Assembly (NCBI GenBank): GCA_027919835.1
Contig: JANVFP010000007.1
Span: 992,001-1,056,000, forward strand
Source of the DNA: Lentinula raphanica
Taxonomy: Eukaryota > Basidiomycota > Agaricomycetes > Agaricales > Omphalotaceae
DNA length: 64,000 nucleotides
Direction: 5' to 3'
Shown here: piece after piece, positions 1 to 12,491 of the stretch
Numbering within the stretch: the stretch's first letter is position 1
How the letters are laid out: each line of letters begins with the position of its first letter
The notes under the pieces: generated by a model
Seen by the model: the letters and a program-made list of their open reading frames with translations, nothing else
Told to the model about the DNA's origin: nothing
Database searches by the model: none
Position numbers and translations under genes: made by a program

Positions 1-345
1 TGGAGTGATAACATTTTTTACACTTGTCGTGTATTTTTTTTTATTTTGCGTTTTCAGGGCCAACGAGGCAACCCTGAATTTTTTGAGTATTTTTTATGAT
101 TTTTTCAGATTTTTTGCTATCTGATGAGATCAAGTTCTATTTTTGGACCAATTTCCTTTTTAGGCAATTTTGATGTGCCTGAGGTAGCCAATACCTCATT
201 GTAGCTATTTTTGGTTTCCTCTGTCATGTTTTAGTACCTCAAGATCAATAATATCAATCTATGCTTTTTTCTATTCAAAAATATCATAACCCAAAAAGGA
301 AATCAATGACGTAATGATCTAACCCTAATTTACCTGATTTCATGA
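1..345 (-). repeat. Truncated arm of the fold-back repeat family
   Basis: The first bases closely match the right-hand arms of the fold-back elements near 8485-8660 and 21484-21700, including the 'cttgtcgtgtatttt' and 'cattttcagggccaa' blocks. The terminal repeat of the family is not reached, and similarity fades after about position 200, so this is an eroded or recombined fragment whose remainder lies outside the window. Confidence 0.7.
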
Positions 346-1555
346 TTGCCGTAAACGTAGTCACTTCGTGAAGTGCAGTACAGCTTCGCAAAGTAGATTT
401 ATTATAATATATCTATTAAATAATAAAAGAATTATTAAATATTATTAAATAATAAAAGAATTATTAAATAATATTAAATATACTAAATAGCCGAGCACCC
501 CCCGGAGCCCTACTGGCCTACCCGGAAGGGTTTGTTGAGCTTCGAGAGCGAGTCCTGTTACTTTGCAAAGCTGTGGTGGAGACTTATCGGACTACTTCGT
601 GGAGTTTTTACAGCTTCAGCTGTTGGAGCCCCCAAAGCATGCAAAGATACCCCCAAATCCTAGGCACTCTCAGCCACTTGAAAGGTCTGGGGTATTCTTT
701 GAGGTGCTTTGAGGATCTTTGGGTGTCTTTGAGGATCTTTGAGTGTCTTTGAGTGTCTTTGAGTGTCTTTGAGAATCTTTGAGTGTCTTTGAGGTGCTTT
801 GAGATGCTTTCAAAGGCAAAAAATATAAATAAAAATCAATTGATTCCTCTTATTTCTATTTTACATTACATTCTATTTCATATTCTTGTATTATGTAATT
901 CCTAATTATATTATATTACATGAGACTTATATAATTACAAGAATTTATAATGTACTAGTTAATTATCAAATTATATAGAGAATTTAATCTACAAATCTCA
1001 TCTCTAAAGTCCTTCATTGAGATATGATAACATATACAACATGTAGATATTTAGTTAATATAGCTATATATAAGTTTGGACCATGTGACAAACTTTTTGA
1101 TTGTACATGGTTCACGGTGGCAGCCCAAATATATCATTGAAACAAGATCTTGTCAAAGTTGTCAATGGCAGTTTTTGATGCATGTATCTTCTAGATTATG
1201 CAAGTTCTGCAATGCACTTATGTAATCTCCTATTTGGGTGATGTTTTCTTCATTTAATTTGATATTAAAAGTTGCTAAAAAGCTCTGCAAAGACTCTCAA
1301 AGATCCTCAAAGATTCTCAAAGATCCTCAAAGACCCTCAAAGATCCTCAAAGCACTTCAAAGCACTACAGAGCAGTTTAGTGACCTGGGTTACCTGGGCA
1401 ACCTAGGCCATTGAGGCACTTTCAGAGTCTCTAGGAATTAGCCATTTCTTGAGGTGCTCTCAGGTCAAAGTATATCCTTTTGAGGTTGCCTAAGAAATGC
1501 CCATTTTCCTCAGTGCTTTCTAGCTCTCCTAAGCATGTAGGCCCTCTAGGGAGCC
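346..1555. repeat. AT-rich spacer with CTTTGAG / CTCAAAG hairpin arms
   Basis: No gene is visible. Positions 395-480 are a run of AATAATAAA-type repeats. Positions 700-815 hold many copies of a CTTTGAGGAT/GTCTTTGAG unit, and 1276-1372 hold the inverted unit (ATCCTCAAAG). The two arms could pair around an AT-rich loop of about 450 bp. C-rich stretches near 630-660 ('gcaaagatacccccaaa') resemble the termini of the CATCAG-type MITEs found elsewhere in the window, and 'gtttttcttgatgg' near 1590 resembles their outer end, so the whole may be an old expanded MITE. Confidence 0.5.
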
Positions 1556-2172
1556 TCAAAGATACTTATAGTTGCCTAGGCCTAGAGTGTTTTTCTTGAT
1601 GGACACGAGAACATGCGAGAGCGGGCACTTAACCAATAGGAAAGAATGAAATCGTAACAGAGGGCGACCTGGTCTGCCAGTCCGTACAACAGACACAGGT
1701 TGTAGATAGTCCACCCCAATCGATTCACTATAGCATAATATATGGTAGTGTCCAATGTACTTTTGATAAGTAAATGACCAACCTTCCTTTGACCGTTTTT
1801 TCTGCATGCAGTAGCTCAGCAATCAAGGCACCATATGCTTCACTTATAGCCTGAATCCATTCAGCTGGAAGATGCTCGTCGTACATCGCAGCTTCCAGTG
1901 CTGGGATTGTATGCACTGCGTGGTCCATAACAACACCTTTGTGAAATTTAACGTGATGTAGCTCATAACTGCCGCTATTGAGCAGGTGATAGGCAGCATC
2001 ATATCGATTGTTCAGCAGGTTAAATGCAGCCTCAACGTTTGGCGATCTGACTATATCAGCTGGAGGAGGTGGTGGAAGAGGCATGCAGCTTGCACAGCCA
2101 TTCACGTGGCCTCCAGAATCCAATGGTATAAGTTCGAAATGAGTACATAATCCCCATTGTTTTTGTTTCATT
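1556..2172 (-). pseudogene. Integrase-like gene relic, N-terminal part only
   Basis: Two minus-strand open segments join across a predicted 55-nt intron (1728-1782, GT...AG on the minus strand, phase 2). The joined reading contains an aspartate/alanine-rich helical segment and then an RTGRPGRP motif. In mushroom genomes this motif commonly sits ahead of the helix-turn-helix and integrase core of a transposon-derived protein family. Here the frame ends soon after the motif and no catalytic core follows, so the copy is truncated. Its likely ATG (about 2170) lies only about 10 bp from the start of the BTB gene on the other strand. The family assignment is from memory of the motif and is tentative; the truncation is visible in the sequence. 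Confidence 0.4.
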
Positions 2173-2179
2173 TTCAACC

Positions 2180-3331
2180 ATGACCAACAGTGCTCAACCA
2201 CAAGACAATGTTGTATGTATCTCCCAATTTGTTGCTTTGTTATCAGCTCCCAAAATTTTATCAGCCACCAGTGCCTACTCAGACCATAAGGTCTGAGTAC
2301 TGGAATTCTGGACAAACAATCATCTTCAGTGCAGTCAGCGTAAGTCAAAATAGCAATAAAAACCATGTACATCCTAATTCATTGTATTATTGTATTAGAT
2401 GAAGGATCGTTCCCAAATTGTTCTTTTCAGAGAGAACGTCAACGTCCTGAGTAGGTATTCGTCTGTCCTAGACGATATATTGAATATACCTGCGAGCCCG
2501 GACTCTACTGAGGGGACAGAGGGCAATCCCATCGTACTTCCGGACAATATCTCTGCAGAGACCTTTCATATATGCCTTCGCTTCTTCCATGATAGGTATG
2601 TCCTAATTTTCTGTTATGTAGCTACCCTCGTAATACATTATTTTAGAAGCCTGAGAGAGTATAAAGTTACACCAGCAAATATTCTGACTCTGCTGGAGTT
2701 GGGTTCTCTTTTTGAGATGCCGTTTGTTCTAGCTTTCGCGATCCCCAAACTCCCCCTGCTGAACCTCGACCCGGTCGAGGTACTATCCCTTGCTCAAAAG
2801 TACCACGTCCGCCATGGCGTGAAGTACTGGATTAGAGGCGCTATTCAACAACTTCTTCCTAGACATCTGTCTGATTACACCAAAGAGGACGAGCGAAAAG
2901 TTGGCAAAGCGTACTCTCTAATTGCTTGCACATGCGAGGACTTGGATCGGAGGCGGAGGTATCTTGCAGTGCGGCCTTATACGCTAGTTAGCACCACTGG
3001 CTCGACAAACCATGAAGAAACATGCCTGAAGGCATGGAACTTTGGTTGGTATCAACGCATTACGCCCAATATACTTCACCCCGAGAGACCACCAATCACA
3101 TGGGGGGGTCTTATTCATCTTGTGGAACGCACAACTTTTCCCTTCCTCAGGGACAGCTGCAAGAAAGCTACTATCGAACAGATGCGCTTGTTTCACAACT
3201 TTCCCCATGAATCTCAGCTCGTTGATAGGCTGGTGGAGGACATCATCACCGTCTACAAAATTGAAAAAGACGAGCCCAAGAAAATTCCAGAACTCAATGA
3301 AGACACCGATACAGAGATTGAGGATGCTTAA
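2180..3331 (+). CDS. BTB/POZ domain protein
   Basis: A four-exon model gives about 329 residues: 2180-2212, 2265-2339, 2399-2595 and 2647-3331. The introns are 52, 59 and 51 nt with GT-AG ends, and the first two are phase 0. The third intron is 51 nt, so an unspliced reading stays open through it. The first exon encodes MTNSAQPQDNV. The N-terminal third carries the mushroom BTB pattern: a tryptophan-containing 'YWNSGQTIIF' strand, then 'VNVLSRYSSVLDDIL', then 'LPDNISAETFHICLRFFHD'. The rest is the helical extension usual in Agaricomycete BTB proteins, ending in an acidic tail. BTB domains mediate dimerisation and often recruit Cullin-3 ligases, but the partner of this family is unknown. No break is visible, and this is probably an intact host gene of an expanded family. 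Confidence 0.75.
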
Positions 3332-3834
3332 TAACAATATCTGGTGAGTCCAACCGCCTGTCCACCTAGCTCTGTAGCCGTATCTGACAAAGGTTATAGA
3401 GTAGCTCAAGCCTCATTTACTCAACCTGCTAAATTCACTGCCTCATATCTCAGCTTAATCATCTTACGCCAGCTGCATATCAGAAGAACCACAGACATTT
3501 TTATAGCTTCCATAGACTATTGAGCACGGTACATACAAACTAGCGCTACTTAGGATATCAAACACCCATTTAATGATTCAAAATGTTCAATATCTACCCC
3601 CGTTTCCTCCAGTTTGATCTGTATGCGAATGTCAAGCAGTGCTCATGCATTGGTGGATAAGGTTTTGGAAGAGGTAGGTATGATAAAGAGTGCCCAGGGC
3701 CCCATCACCTATTTACTCGCTGCCTCTTCCCCTCTTCAAGCTTGTCCAATCCCGATGATCTCCCTCAACAAAATGGACCGCCCACTCACCCCCCTAAACG
3801 TCTCTCGGACGCTATCACCATGGTTTGTTTTGTC
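3332..3834. other. Intergenic, no gene seen
   Basis: This stretch follows the BTB stop codon. Only short, unconvincing open frames occur on either strand, and no repeat family from the rest of the window is recognised. It probably holds the 3' untranslated region of the BTB gene. Confidence 0.5.
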
Positions 3835-3950
3835 ATTTCGACGTTTTGACGCCTTTCGACACCTTGACGCTTCGACGCCTCGACGTTTCGACGCCTTTCG
3901 ATGCCTTGACGCTTCGACGTTTCGACGCCTCGATGCTTCGACGTTTTGTC
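3835..3950. repeat. TTTCGACGCC-type tandem repeat
   Basis: About twelve degenerate copies of an 8-10 bp unit (CTTCGACGCC / TTTCGACG) run up to the left end of the fold-back element at 3960. The array can be read as an open frame on both strands, giving an artificial repeat peptide, but nothing suggests coding. Confidence 0.8.
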
Positions 3951-3959
3951 GCCTATTTC

Positions 3960-6900
3960 CAGCTGATACTGTAAAGCTTTTGTAAAAAGACCTGATGAGT
4001 TATCCAGGAACTTTTGAAAATAGTTGTGATGACACGGAGGGGGCTCTGGAAATGGCTCCGGGGGGTGGGCATACCTGTCACCACTTGTCACATCTGACCT
4101 ATATTTACTGTTTTGGGTAATTAATAATTACCCAGATATTAAATAAGCGGTACATTTGTAAAAAATCCTGATAAACTATAAAAATTCAAAAAAACCAAAA
4201 AAACCTAATTAGGTCAAATTGGGGTATGTAAACAAAATAGCCTTATATGGTAAAAAATGCTGTAGGATCTATCTAGGTGCTAAAATAGCCAAAAAAATCA
4301 CTAAAAATGCTAAAAATATGTAGGAATGGCATATAGCCTATTGCAGATCCAGGCATCCAAAAATTACCAAAAAAGGAAATTTTTGATGATGATGTCATCT
4401 TGTAGCAAAAAATCTGAAAAAAATTCTAAAAATAGTCAAAAAATTCAGGGGTGCCTTGTTGGCCCTGAAAATGCAAAATAAAAAAAAATACGCGACAAGT
4501 GTAAAAATTTTTGTCACTCCAAATGATACCAAATCCACCACAGGATACAGTAAAGCTTTTGTAAAAAACACTGATAAGTTATCGGGTACCTATTGCAAAT
4601 AGTTGTGACGACACGGAGGGGGTCCCGGAAATGGCTCTGGGGGGTGGTCATGCCTGTCACCACCTGTCACATATAGCTTATATTTACTGTTTTGGGTAAT
4701 TAATAATCATCCAGATATTAAATAAGCAGTACATTTTCAAAAAAACCCGAAAATTCATAAAAATTCATAAAAAACCTAAAATGGCCTGATTAGGTCAGAT
4801 CGGGATATGTAAGCAAATGACCTCATATGATAAAAAATGATGTAGGGCCAATGTAGGTACTAAAAATAGCCCAAAAAATCACTAAAAATGCAAAAAATAT
4901 TTAGGGATGGTATAGAGCCTATTGCAGGCCCAGGCACATCAAAATTACCAAAAAAGGAAAAAATTGATCATGATCTCATCTTGTAGCAAAAAATCTGAAA
5001 AAAATCCCAAAAATAGTCAAAAAATTCAGGGGTGCCTTGTTGGCCCTGAAAATGCAAAATTAAAAAAAATACGCGACAAGTGTAAAAACTTTCATCACTC
5101 CAAATCATTCTAAATCCACTATACAGTCAGTATATATGATGTATATGCTATATTTAGCATCCTAGTACCTTTATTGGGCTAAAAATAGAACTTGATCTCA
5201 TCTGATAGCAAAAAATCTGAAAAAATCATAAAAAATACTCAAAAAATTCAGGGGTGCCTCATTGGCCCTGAAAATACCAAATCCACTACACAGTCAGTAT
5301 ATATCATGTATATACTATTTTTAGCACCTCTAGTACCTTCAATCACTCAGTATAGCTTATATCACTCGAGAATCATATCAGACTGACAGCATTCAGTAAA
5401 TATAATGTACATGATATTTTTAGCACACCTAGTACCCTTAATGACTCAGAACAATCTATATTACTCAATATGTTCAGTACACTTAACACTCATCAAACCT
5501 CACACATGAAAACTCATAACAGTACTTATATGTATTATACTTAACACAGTTGACAATGAAAATACTCAAAACAGTATTATCAGTCACTATACTTAACACA
5601 CTTAACAGTCAAAAAGTCAGAACAATGTTACTTTATATACATAACACACTCATTGTTATACTATGACACACTTATAACAACGAATTTTGGGCGCTTATGG
5701 GCGCTTATTTGGTGTTTTTGAGTCGAAATTCATTAATAGCACACTCAATAATTTTTGTGTGGGCTCTATATTGTGTAAGGATGTTGTTTATATCATACTA
5801 CACTTGATACAATTCGGAGAACTCAAGATTACAGCTTTTGGGACTGGCTATATTGTGATCTTTTGTGATATAACAGTGTTTTATATAAATGTCAATGCAT
5901 ACACCCATGTTATGAAGTCAAACTGCTACTGGATCATGAGAAGAGTCATCCTACAACCTATTCTATGCTAACCCTATGTGATACAGCAAAGAGATTTGTA
6001 ATGGGGGTCATTGAATATGACATCTATTGTTACATGTAGGTGTAGACACCTATAGTGTACATGAAACATGTACATGTATATCACAGAGTCCAATAGTCAT
6101 AGTGAGTATCTGAACCATGTCCAGACACTTCTAGTAGACTGTAGGAGTGATTCCCTCATGAACCACCATCAGTATACTTGCCTTACATGGACATATGCAT
6201 TGACATTTAAATGAAACACTGTTATATTTCAAAAGATCACAATATAGCCAACCCCACAAGTTGAATTTTCGAGTTCTCTGAATTGTATCTAGAAGAATAT
6301 GATATAGACAACATCCTGACACAGTATAGAGCCCAGACAAACATTATTGAGTGTGCTATAATGATTTTCGACTCAAAAACACCAAATAAGCGCCCATAAG
6401 CGCCCAAAATTCGTTGTTATAAGTGTGTTATAGTATAACAATGAGTGTGTTATGTATATAAAGTAACATTGTTCCGACGTTTTGACTGTTAAGTGTGTTA
6501 AGTATAGTGACTGACAACACTGTTTTAAGTATTTTCATTGTCAACTGTGTTAAGTATAATACATATAAGTACTGTTATGAGTTTTAGTGTGTTAGGTGTG
6601 ATAAGTGCTAAGTGTACTGAACATATTGAGTAATATAAATTGTTCTAAGTTATCAAGGGTACTAGGTGTGCTAAAAATATCATGTACAATATATTTACTC
6701 CCCAAATCATTCAGTTTGGTATGATTCTTGAGTGATATAAGTGATTGAGGGTACTAGGGGTGCTATAATTAGTATATACATGATATATACTGACTGTGTA
6801 GTGGATTTGGTATGATTTGGAGTGATGTTGTTTTTCAATTGTGTCATGTAAAGTTTTTTATTTTGCATTTTCAGGGCCAATAAGGCACTTCTGATATATC

Positions 6901-9041
6901 ACTCAATATGTTCAGTATACTTAGTACTCATCACATTTAACACACTAAAACTCGGAACAGTACTTATATGTATCATACTTAACACAGTTGGCAATGAAAA
7001 TACTCAAAACAGTGTTATCAGTCACTATACTTAATACACTTAACAGTCAAAAAGTTGGAATAATGTTACTTGATATACATAACACACTCATTGTTATACT
7101 ACAACACACTTATAACAACGAGTTTTGGGTGCTTATGGGTGCTTATTTGGTATTTTTGAGTCGAAATTCTTTAATAGCACACTCAATAATTTTTGTGTGG
7201 GGTTTATACTGTGTAAGGATGTTGTTTATATCATACTACACTTGATACAATTTGGAGAACTCAAGATTACAGCCTGTGGGGCTGGCTATATTGTGATCTT
7301 TTGTAATATAATAGTGTTTCAATATGTAAATGTCAATGCATATGTCCATGTAATGCAAGTATACTGATAGTGGTTCATGAAGGAATGACTCCTACAGTCT
7401 ACTAGAAGTGTCTGGACATGGTCCAGATACTCACTATGACTATTGGACTCTGTGATATATATGTACATGTTTCATGTACACTATAGATGTCTACACCTAC
7501 ATGTAACAATAGATGTCATATTCGATGACCCCCATTACAGATCTCTTGGCTGTATCACATAGAGTTAGCATGGAATAGGTTGTAGGATGACTCTTTCCAT
7601 GACCCAGTCGCAGTTTGACTTCATAACATGGGTGTATGCATTGACATTTACATAAAACACTGTTATATTACAAAAGATCACAATATAGCCAGCCCCACAG
7701 GCTGTAATCTTGAGTTCTCCAAATTGTATCAAGTGTAGTATGATATAAACAACATCCTTACACAGTATAAACCCCACACAAAAATTATTGAGTATGCTAT
7801 TAAAGAATTTCGACTCAAAAATACCAAATAAGCACCCATAAGCACCCAAAACTCGTTGTTATAAGTGTGTTGTAGTATAACAATGAGTGTGTTATGTATA
7901 TCAAGTAATATTATTCCGACTTTTTGACTGTTAAGTGTATTAAGTATAGTGACTGATAACACTGTTTTGAGTATTTTCATTGCCAACTGTGTTAAGTATG
8001 ATACATATAAGTACTGTTCCGAGTTTTAGTGTGTTAAATGTGATGAGTACTAAGTATACTGAACATATTGAGTGATATAAATTGTTCTAAGTTTTTAAGG
8101 GTACTAGGTGTGCTAAAAATACCATGTACATTACATTTACTCAATGTTGTCAGTTTGGTAGGATTCTTGAGTGATATAAGTGATTGAGGGTACTAGGGAT
8201 GCTATAAATAGTATATACATAATATATACTAACTATATAGTAAATTTGATAAGATTTGGAATGATGTTGTTTTTCAATTGTGTCATGTAAATTTTTTTAT
8301 TTTGCATTTTCAGGGCCAATGAGGCACCCCTAAATCTTTTGAGTATTTTTATGATTTTTTCAGATTTTTTTGCTACCAGATGAGATTAAGTTCTATTTTT
8401 AGCCCAATGAGGGTACTAGGATGCTAAATATAGCATATACATTATATATACTGACTATATAGTGGATTTGGTATGATTTGGAGTAACAAAAATTTTTACA
8501 CTTGTCGCGTATTTTTATTTTATTTTGCATTTTCAGGGCCAACAAGGCACCCCTGAAACCTTGACTATTTTTAGGATTTTTTTCAGATTTTTTGCTACAA
8601 GATGACATCATCATCAAAAATTTCCTTTTTTGGTAATTTTTGGATGCCTGGATCTGCAATAGGCTATATACCATCCCTACATATTTTTAGCATTTTTAGT
8701 GATCTTTTGGCTATTTTTAGCACCAAGATAGATCCTACAGCATTTTTTACCATATAAGGCTATTTTGTTTACATACCCCAATTTGACCTAATTAGGTTTT
8801 TTTGGGTTTTTTTGAATTTTTATAGTTTATCAGGATTTTTTACAAATGTACCGCTTATTTAATATCTGGATAATTATTAATTACCCAAAACAGTAAATAT
8901 AGGTCAGATGTGACAGGTGGTGACAGGCATGCCCACCCCCCGGAGCCATTTCCGGAGCCCCCTCTGTGTCGTCACAACTATTTTCAAAAGCTCCTGGATA
9001 ACTCATCAGGTCTTTTTACAAAAGCTTTACAGTATCAGCTG
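3960..9041. mobile_element. Composite fold-back (long inverted repeat) element A
   Basis: Both ends read CAGCTGATACTGTAAAGCTT in inverted orientation and continue into arms of more than 1 kb. Inside the left arm, a second terminus of the same family starts near 4547 (CACAGGATACAGTAAAG). The interior holds two palindromic centres, around 5690-6410 and 7125-7850, joined by an abrupt switch at about 6893. This looks like two nested or recombined fold-back units. CCTATT flanks both ends with a 1-2 nt offset, a possible weak target duplication. No transposase is encoded. The only open frames (for example 5687-5971, 7125-7367, 7565-7849) are copies of one hydrophobic reading of the inner arm. The element is non-autonomous and ends about 60 bp upstream of the TET/JBP remnant. 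Confidence 0.75.
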
Positions 9042-9102
9042 CCCTATTGCTTTATAGGGATCGTTGGCGCCGCCGATCTGGAGATTCTTACTCGGACGGT
9101 AG

Positions 9103-10765
9103 GTGCTTAAGACTCCCACTTACCAAAGGCTAACTCTGGGCCAGACTCGCTCTGGACGTGTCTTTGGTTATATTTATGCTAGCATCTCGCTGCATTCCAG
9201 AATAATGCAGGCTCAAGAAGAAAATCAGCACCTCCCCCTGGACTATGTAGATGCCTCTCAAGTCAACTTCCTGCCCCCACACGCCTATGCCTCCCAATCA
9301 TCCACTTCTCAGCCATCCGCATCAACCTCGTACCTTCCTTCGGTTCGGGATGTAGACGAAGATGAAGACGAACTCCAGTCTGACCAGGACGAATCAGATG
9401 ACGAGCACCAGCATCGGTCGTTGAAGCGTAAACGAGCTGTGGAAGACGACGATGAGGATGGACAGCCGTCAAAAAAATGGCATGGTCTAGCAGGTCCCCC
9501 ACCTCCACCCCCAGAGCAGCCATCATGACCCCATCGTGACCGCCGTAACGTCCAATGCACAAAGAGCAGGCGGGCTCGAAAGGTGGGGGCTATTGATGCC
9601 TCAACATCCACGGCTCATAGAGCCCGCTTGGCAAAGAAGGCATCCACGGTGGAAGCCGACTTCGACAGCGGGCATATCCTGAACTTCACATCGGGCTATC
9701 TAGGCCGCGAACGGGTCAAGAAAGAGGTCAAAGTGCAGCGCCGGGTGTATGAGCTGGAGGAGCTGGTGGGACCAGATTCTATCTGGAAATTCCAGGTTCT
9801 TAGGGCAGACATAGACAATCCGTAAGTGTCAGAAGCTATGGTGGGACCATATGCTGACGAATGGGCGCAGGGGACCGACTCTTATCGCAGACACCAATGA
9901 TCTGGCTTTCACTGCCCGTATTCCACCGCCGGCTGGGGATCCAACATTTCCTCAGGCAGCAGAGGATGCAGCAGCAATTTTGGATGAATATCGTCCTCGT
10001 TTTTCAACATCAACAAGCCACTCAAATGGCATCGACGTGGGCACTTTCCTGTTAAGGCCATGGGGGTATCGTTTGGCGGTGGCCAAGAGGTAGGTGGCAA
10101 CTAGCGCCTCAACCTGCATGTAGCTAACCATTTTGCATCTTTAGGAAGCAAAGGAGTTGTACCAGACCGACAGGGATCAGGAGCTCATCAACCAAATTCA
10201 TGATATGCCCTGCTTCCAGCGTTTGGCAGGCCATGTGTCCGCCGAATTTCTGACGTGGGCTCCTCGCCTCTATTCCTTCTATGCAGAGTACATGGACCAA
10301 CTGCGGAACATGATACCCAACCTGGTCTTCAACTTCTGGAACAGCATCTTCGCTTGTGTTACTTTGAACTTCGGACCAACCACCACCACCGTAGAGCACG
10401 TTGACCACATGAACTACGTGTATGGATGGTGCGCTATCACGGCGCTGGGCAATTTTGATTTTGTTCTCTGGGACCTCAAGCTAGTAGTGGAGGTTCCTCC
10501 AGGGTGGACGATGCTGATACCCTCTGCTTTTCTCCGACACTCCAATACCAGTTTACAACCAGGTGAAACCCGCTTTTCTCTTACACAATATACGGCGGCA
10601 GGCCTCTTCAGAATACTTTCAGACGATGGAGTGGCACGAACCAAGATGACTCCAACACAACTGGCACATGCGCAACAAGAACAGATCAACAGAATTACAA
10701 AAGCTTTGAATAGGTTTTCTACGTTGGACCAGCTTTTGAACGACCAGCCGAACGACCAGGACTAG
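9103..10765 (+). pseudogene. TET/JBP-family 2-oxoglutarate/Fe(II) dioxygenase, probably damaged
   Basis: TET/JBP enzymes oxidise 5-methylcytosine in nuclear DNA and are multiplied in mushrooms. The C-terminal exon (10145-10765) shows the core: iron ligands H-x-D in 'EHVDHMN' (10397-10405) and a distal histidine in 'LRHSNT' (10538-10540). The 2-oxoglutarate-binding arginine lies in 'GETRFSLTQY' (10571-10573). The N-terminal exon (possible ATG 9205) is acidic and basic low complexity, then a conserved 'HILNFTSGYLGRERVKKEV' segment. A good 49-nt intron lies at 9822-9870. Three defects are visible. TGA at 9526-9528 interrupts a frame that is open on both sides. The best donor/acceptor pair for intron 2 (10090-10144) does not keep frame, although a weaker donor at 10079 would. 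About six residues of the glycine-rich loop expected between 'ALGNFDF' and 'LWDL' are missing. The family call is firm; activity is doubtful. Confidence 0.75.
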
Positions 10766-10960
10766 TACATAGACAGATGTAGTGTATATAGAACATGCCA
10801 GACCTAGGGTACTTAGGGCACCCCAGATGTAGTGTATATATTATATGGTATCGCAAAACTTGAACATGAAACACCTGATGTGAAAGATAATGTAAGCAAA
10901 AAGAAAATTCAAAATAGGTTGACTTTATAATATCTACCACGTTCAGGACGATACACTACA
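10766..10960. other. Short intergenic spacer between the TET/JBP gene and the next gene
   Basis: 195 bp with a short near-direct repeat ('agatgtagtgtatata' at about 10777 and 10823). It probably contains the 3' end of the dioxygenase gene and the promoter of the downstream gene. Confidence 0.4.
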
Positions 10961-11726
10961 ATGCTACCAACCAGTAATCGGAGGCGAAGCAGCGTTCCAC
11001 TCAAATCCAAGTCCAAAAAGCTGAAAACCTCATCCAGGTGGAAGACATTGGTGTTAAAACCTAGGTCGTCTTCCTCAGAGCATGAGTCTGACATAGAGGA
11101 GCCCGTCGTGAAGCAAGAGCAGAATGTGGAAGAAGACTCTGACATGTCTGATACAGTCAAAGAAGCAATCAGAGAGCTGACTTCGAAGGCTGGGACCTCT
11201 ACCATCGCTGGCTCTGCTCTAGCTTGGGCAGTTAAACAATCTTCCTCGTCAAAGCTAGAGTATGCGCACAAACAACCTTCCCTGTCCAAGCTGGAGCGCG
11301 CACACCAGGAGGCCAACAAGGGCTTCCGCTCAGATCCTCAACCTCGAACCAAGGGTAAAGCAAAGGCAAAAGCAGCCGAGGTAACGTCAATTTTTGTGCT
11401 ACATTTATTTTTTTCTAACAATTTTATGAAGCCCACGGAGCGTCATGAAATCAGCTTTGTTGCCATTTATCCATATGGCATTGAGAGTACTGTGAGTACC
11501 CATGGCGGTATCTTTGTATCCTACTGATCAGTAGGTCAATAGGATTCGGACAACGGTGATGGTGTCAAGCCATTGTCTCGTCTAGACGCCAGCATTGGCA
11601 CCATTCGCAATTTGTGCGACATGGGTCTTTGTATTGAGTCAACACCAGCTTCTCCTTTACGTTTAGATCCTACGTGGACCGTAAAAGAGGTGGACCGCCA
11701 GCTGGTGAAATGGCTTCCACTGCCTA

Positions 11727-11951
11727 CATCAGCAAAACTGACCTGGTGCCTAGGCTGCCTAGAGATACCCCCCAAAACCTCAGCAGTTTAAAAACTTTGA
11801 ATTTGCCTGAAAAAGCCTGAGCAAGCCTGAGTTTGCCTGGAAAAGCCTGGGCAAGCCTGAGTTTGCCTCAGATTTCTTTGGGTGCTTTGGGAGAGCCTAG
11901 GTTTTGGGGGGTATCTCTGGGTTACCTAGGTCAAGGGTACTTTTCCTGATG
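11727..11951. mobile_element. CATCAG-type MITE copy 1 (225 bp), exon insertion
   Basis: Termini are CATCAGCAAAACTGACC and the inverse ending TTTTCCTGATG. Inner inverted arms read AGATACCCCCCAAAACCT and its complement. A TA dinucleotide flanks both ends (11725-11726 and 11952-11953), as expected for Tc1/mariner-type mobilisation. It interrupts the coding frame of the surrounding gene. Confidence 0.8.
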
Positions 11952-12491
11952 TATGTCTTATCTCAACGAGGAGTTCATTTTTCGACCAGAGAAAAATCCT
12001 GGGTATCCGAAATATGATGGTAAAAATCAATTTCTTCCTGAGCTGTATCTCTGCGAACGCGTACGGGGCAGTATCAAGCCATTATCTGGGCCAAGCCTTA
12101 TCTTTCTGAACGGCGAATTGCTTTGGCAAACTGCAGGCAACAATGGAAAATCTGGCGTTCACAGACAAAAGCTTATTTTTGGTAAGCTATGATATGTACA
12201 CACAAAGATCGACTTGATTTTATCCTATTCTCAGTAACGCGCAACCCGATTCCGAAGAAGACCCTTGATTTCTTTAGAGCGGTGGTACAAGAGTCGAAGA
12301 AGCATGATGTGTCGCTGCTCGCTGCAAAATACATGGTCCGAGCAAGTCAGGAGGAGACTGATGACAATATGGAAGACGACCTGGATCAAGGTAACATCAA
12401 AGACCAAGACGACAGTGACGAAGACAAGGATGTAGCTACCGAAATCGATTCAGATGCAGCCAGTAAGCCTTCGATTCCCTTTGACACACCG

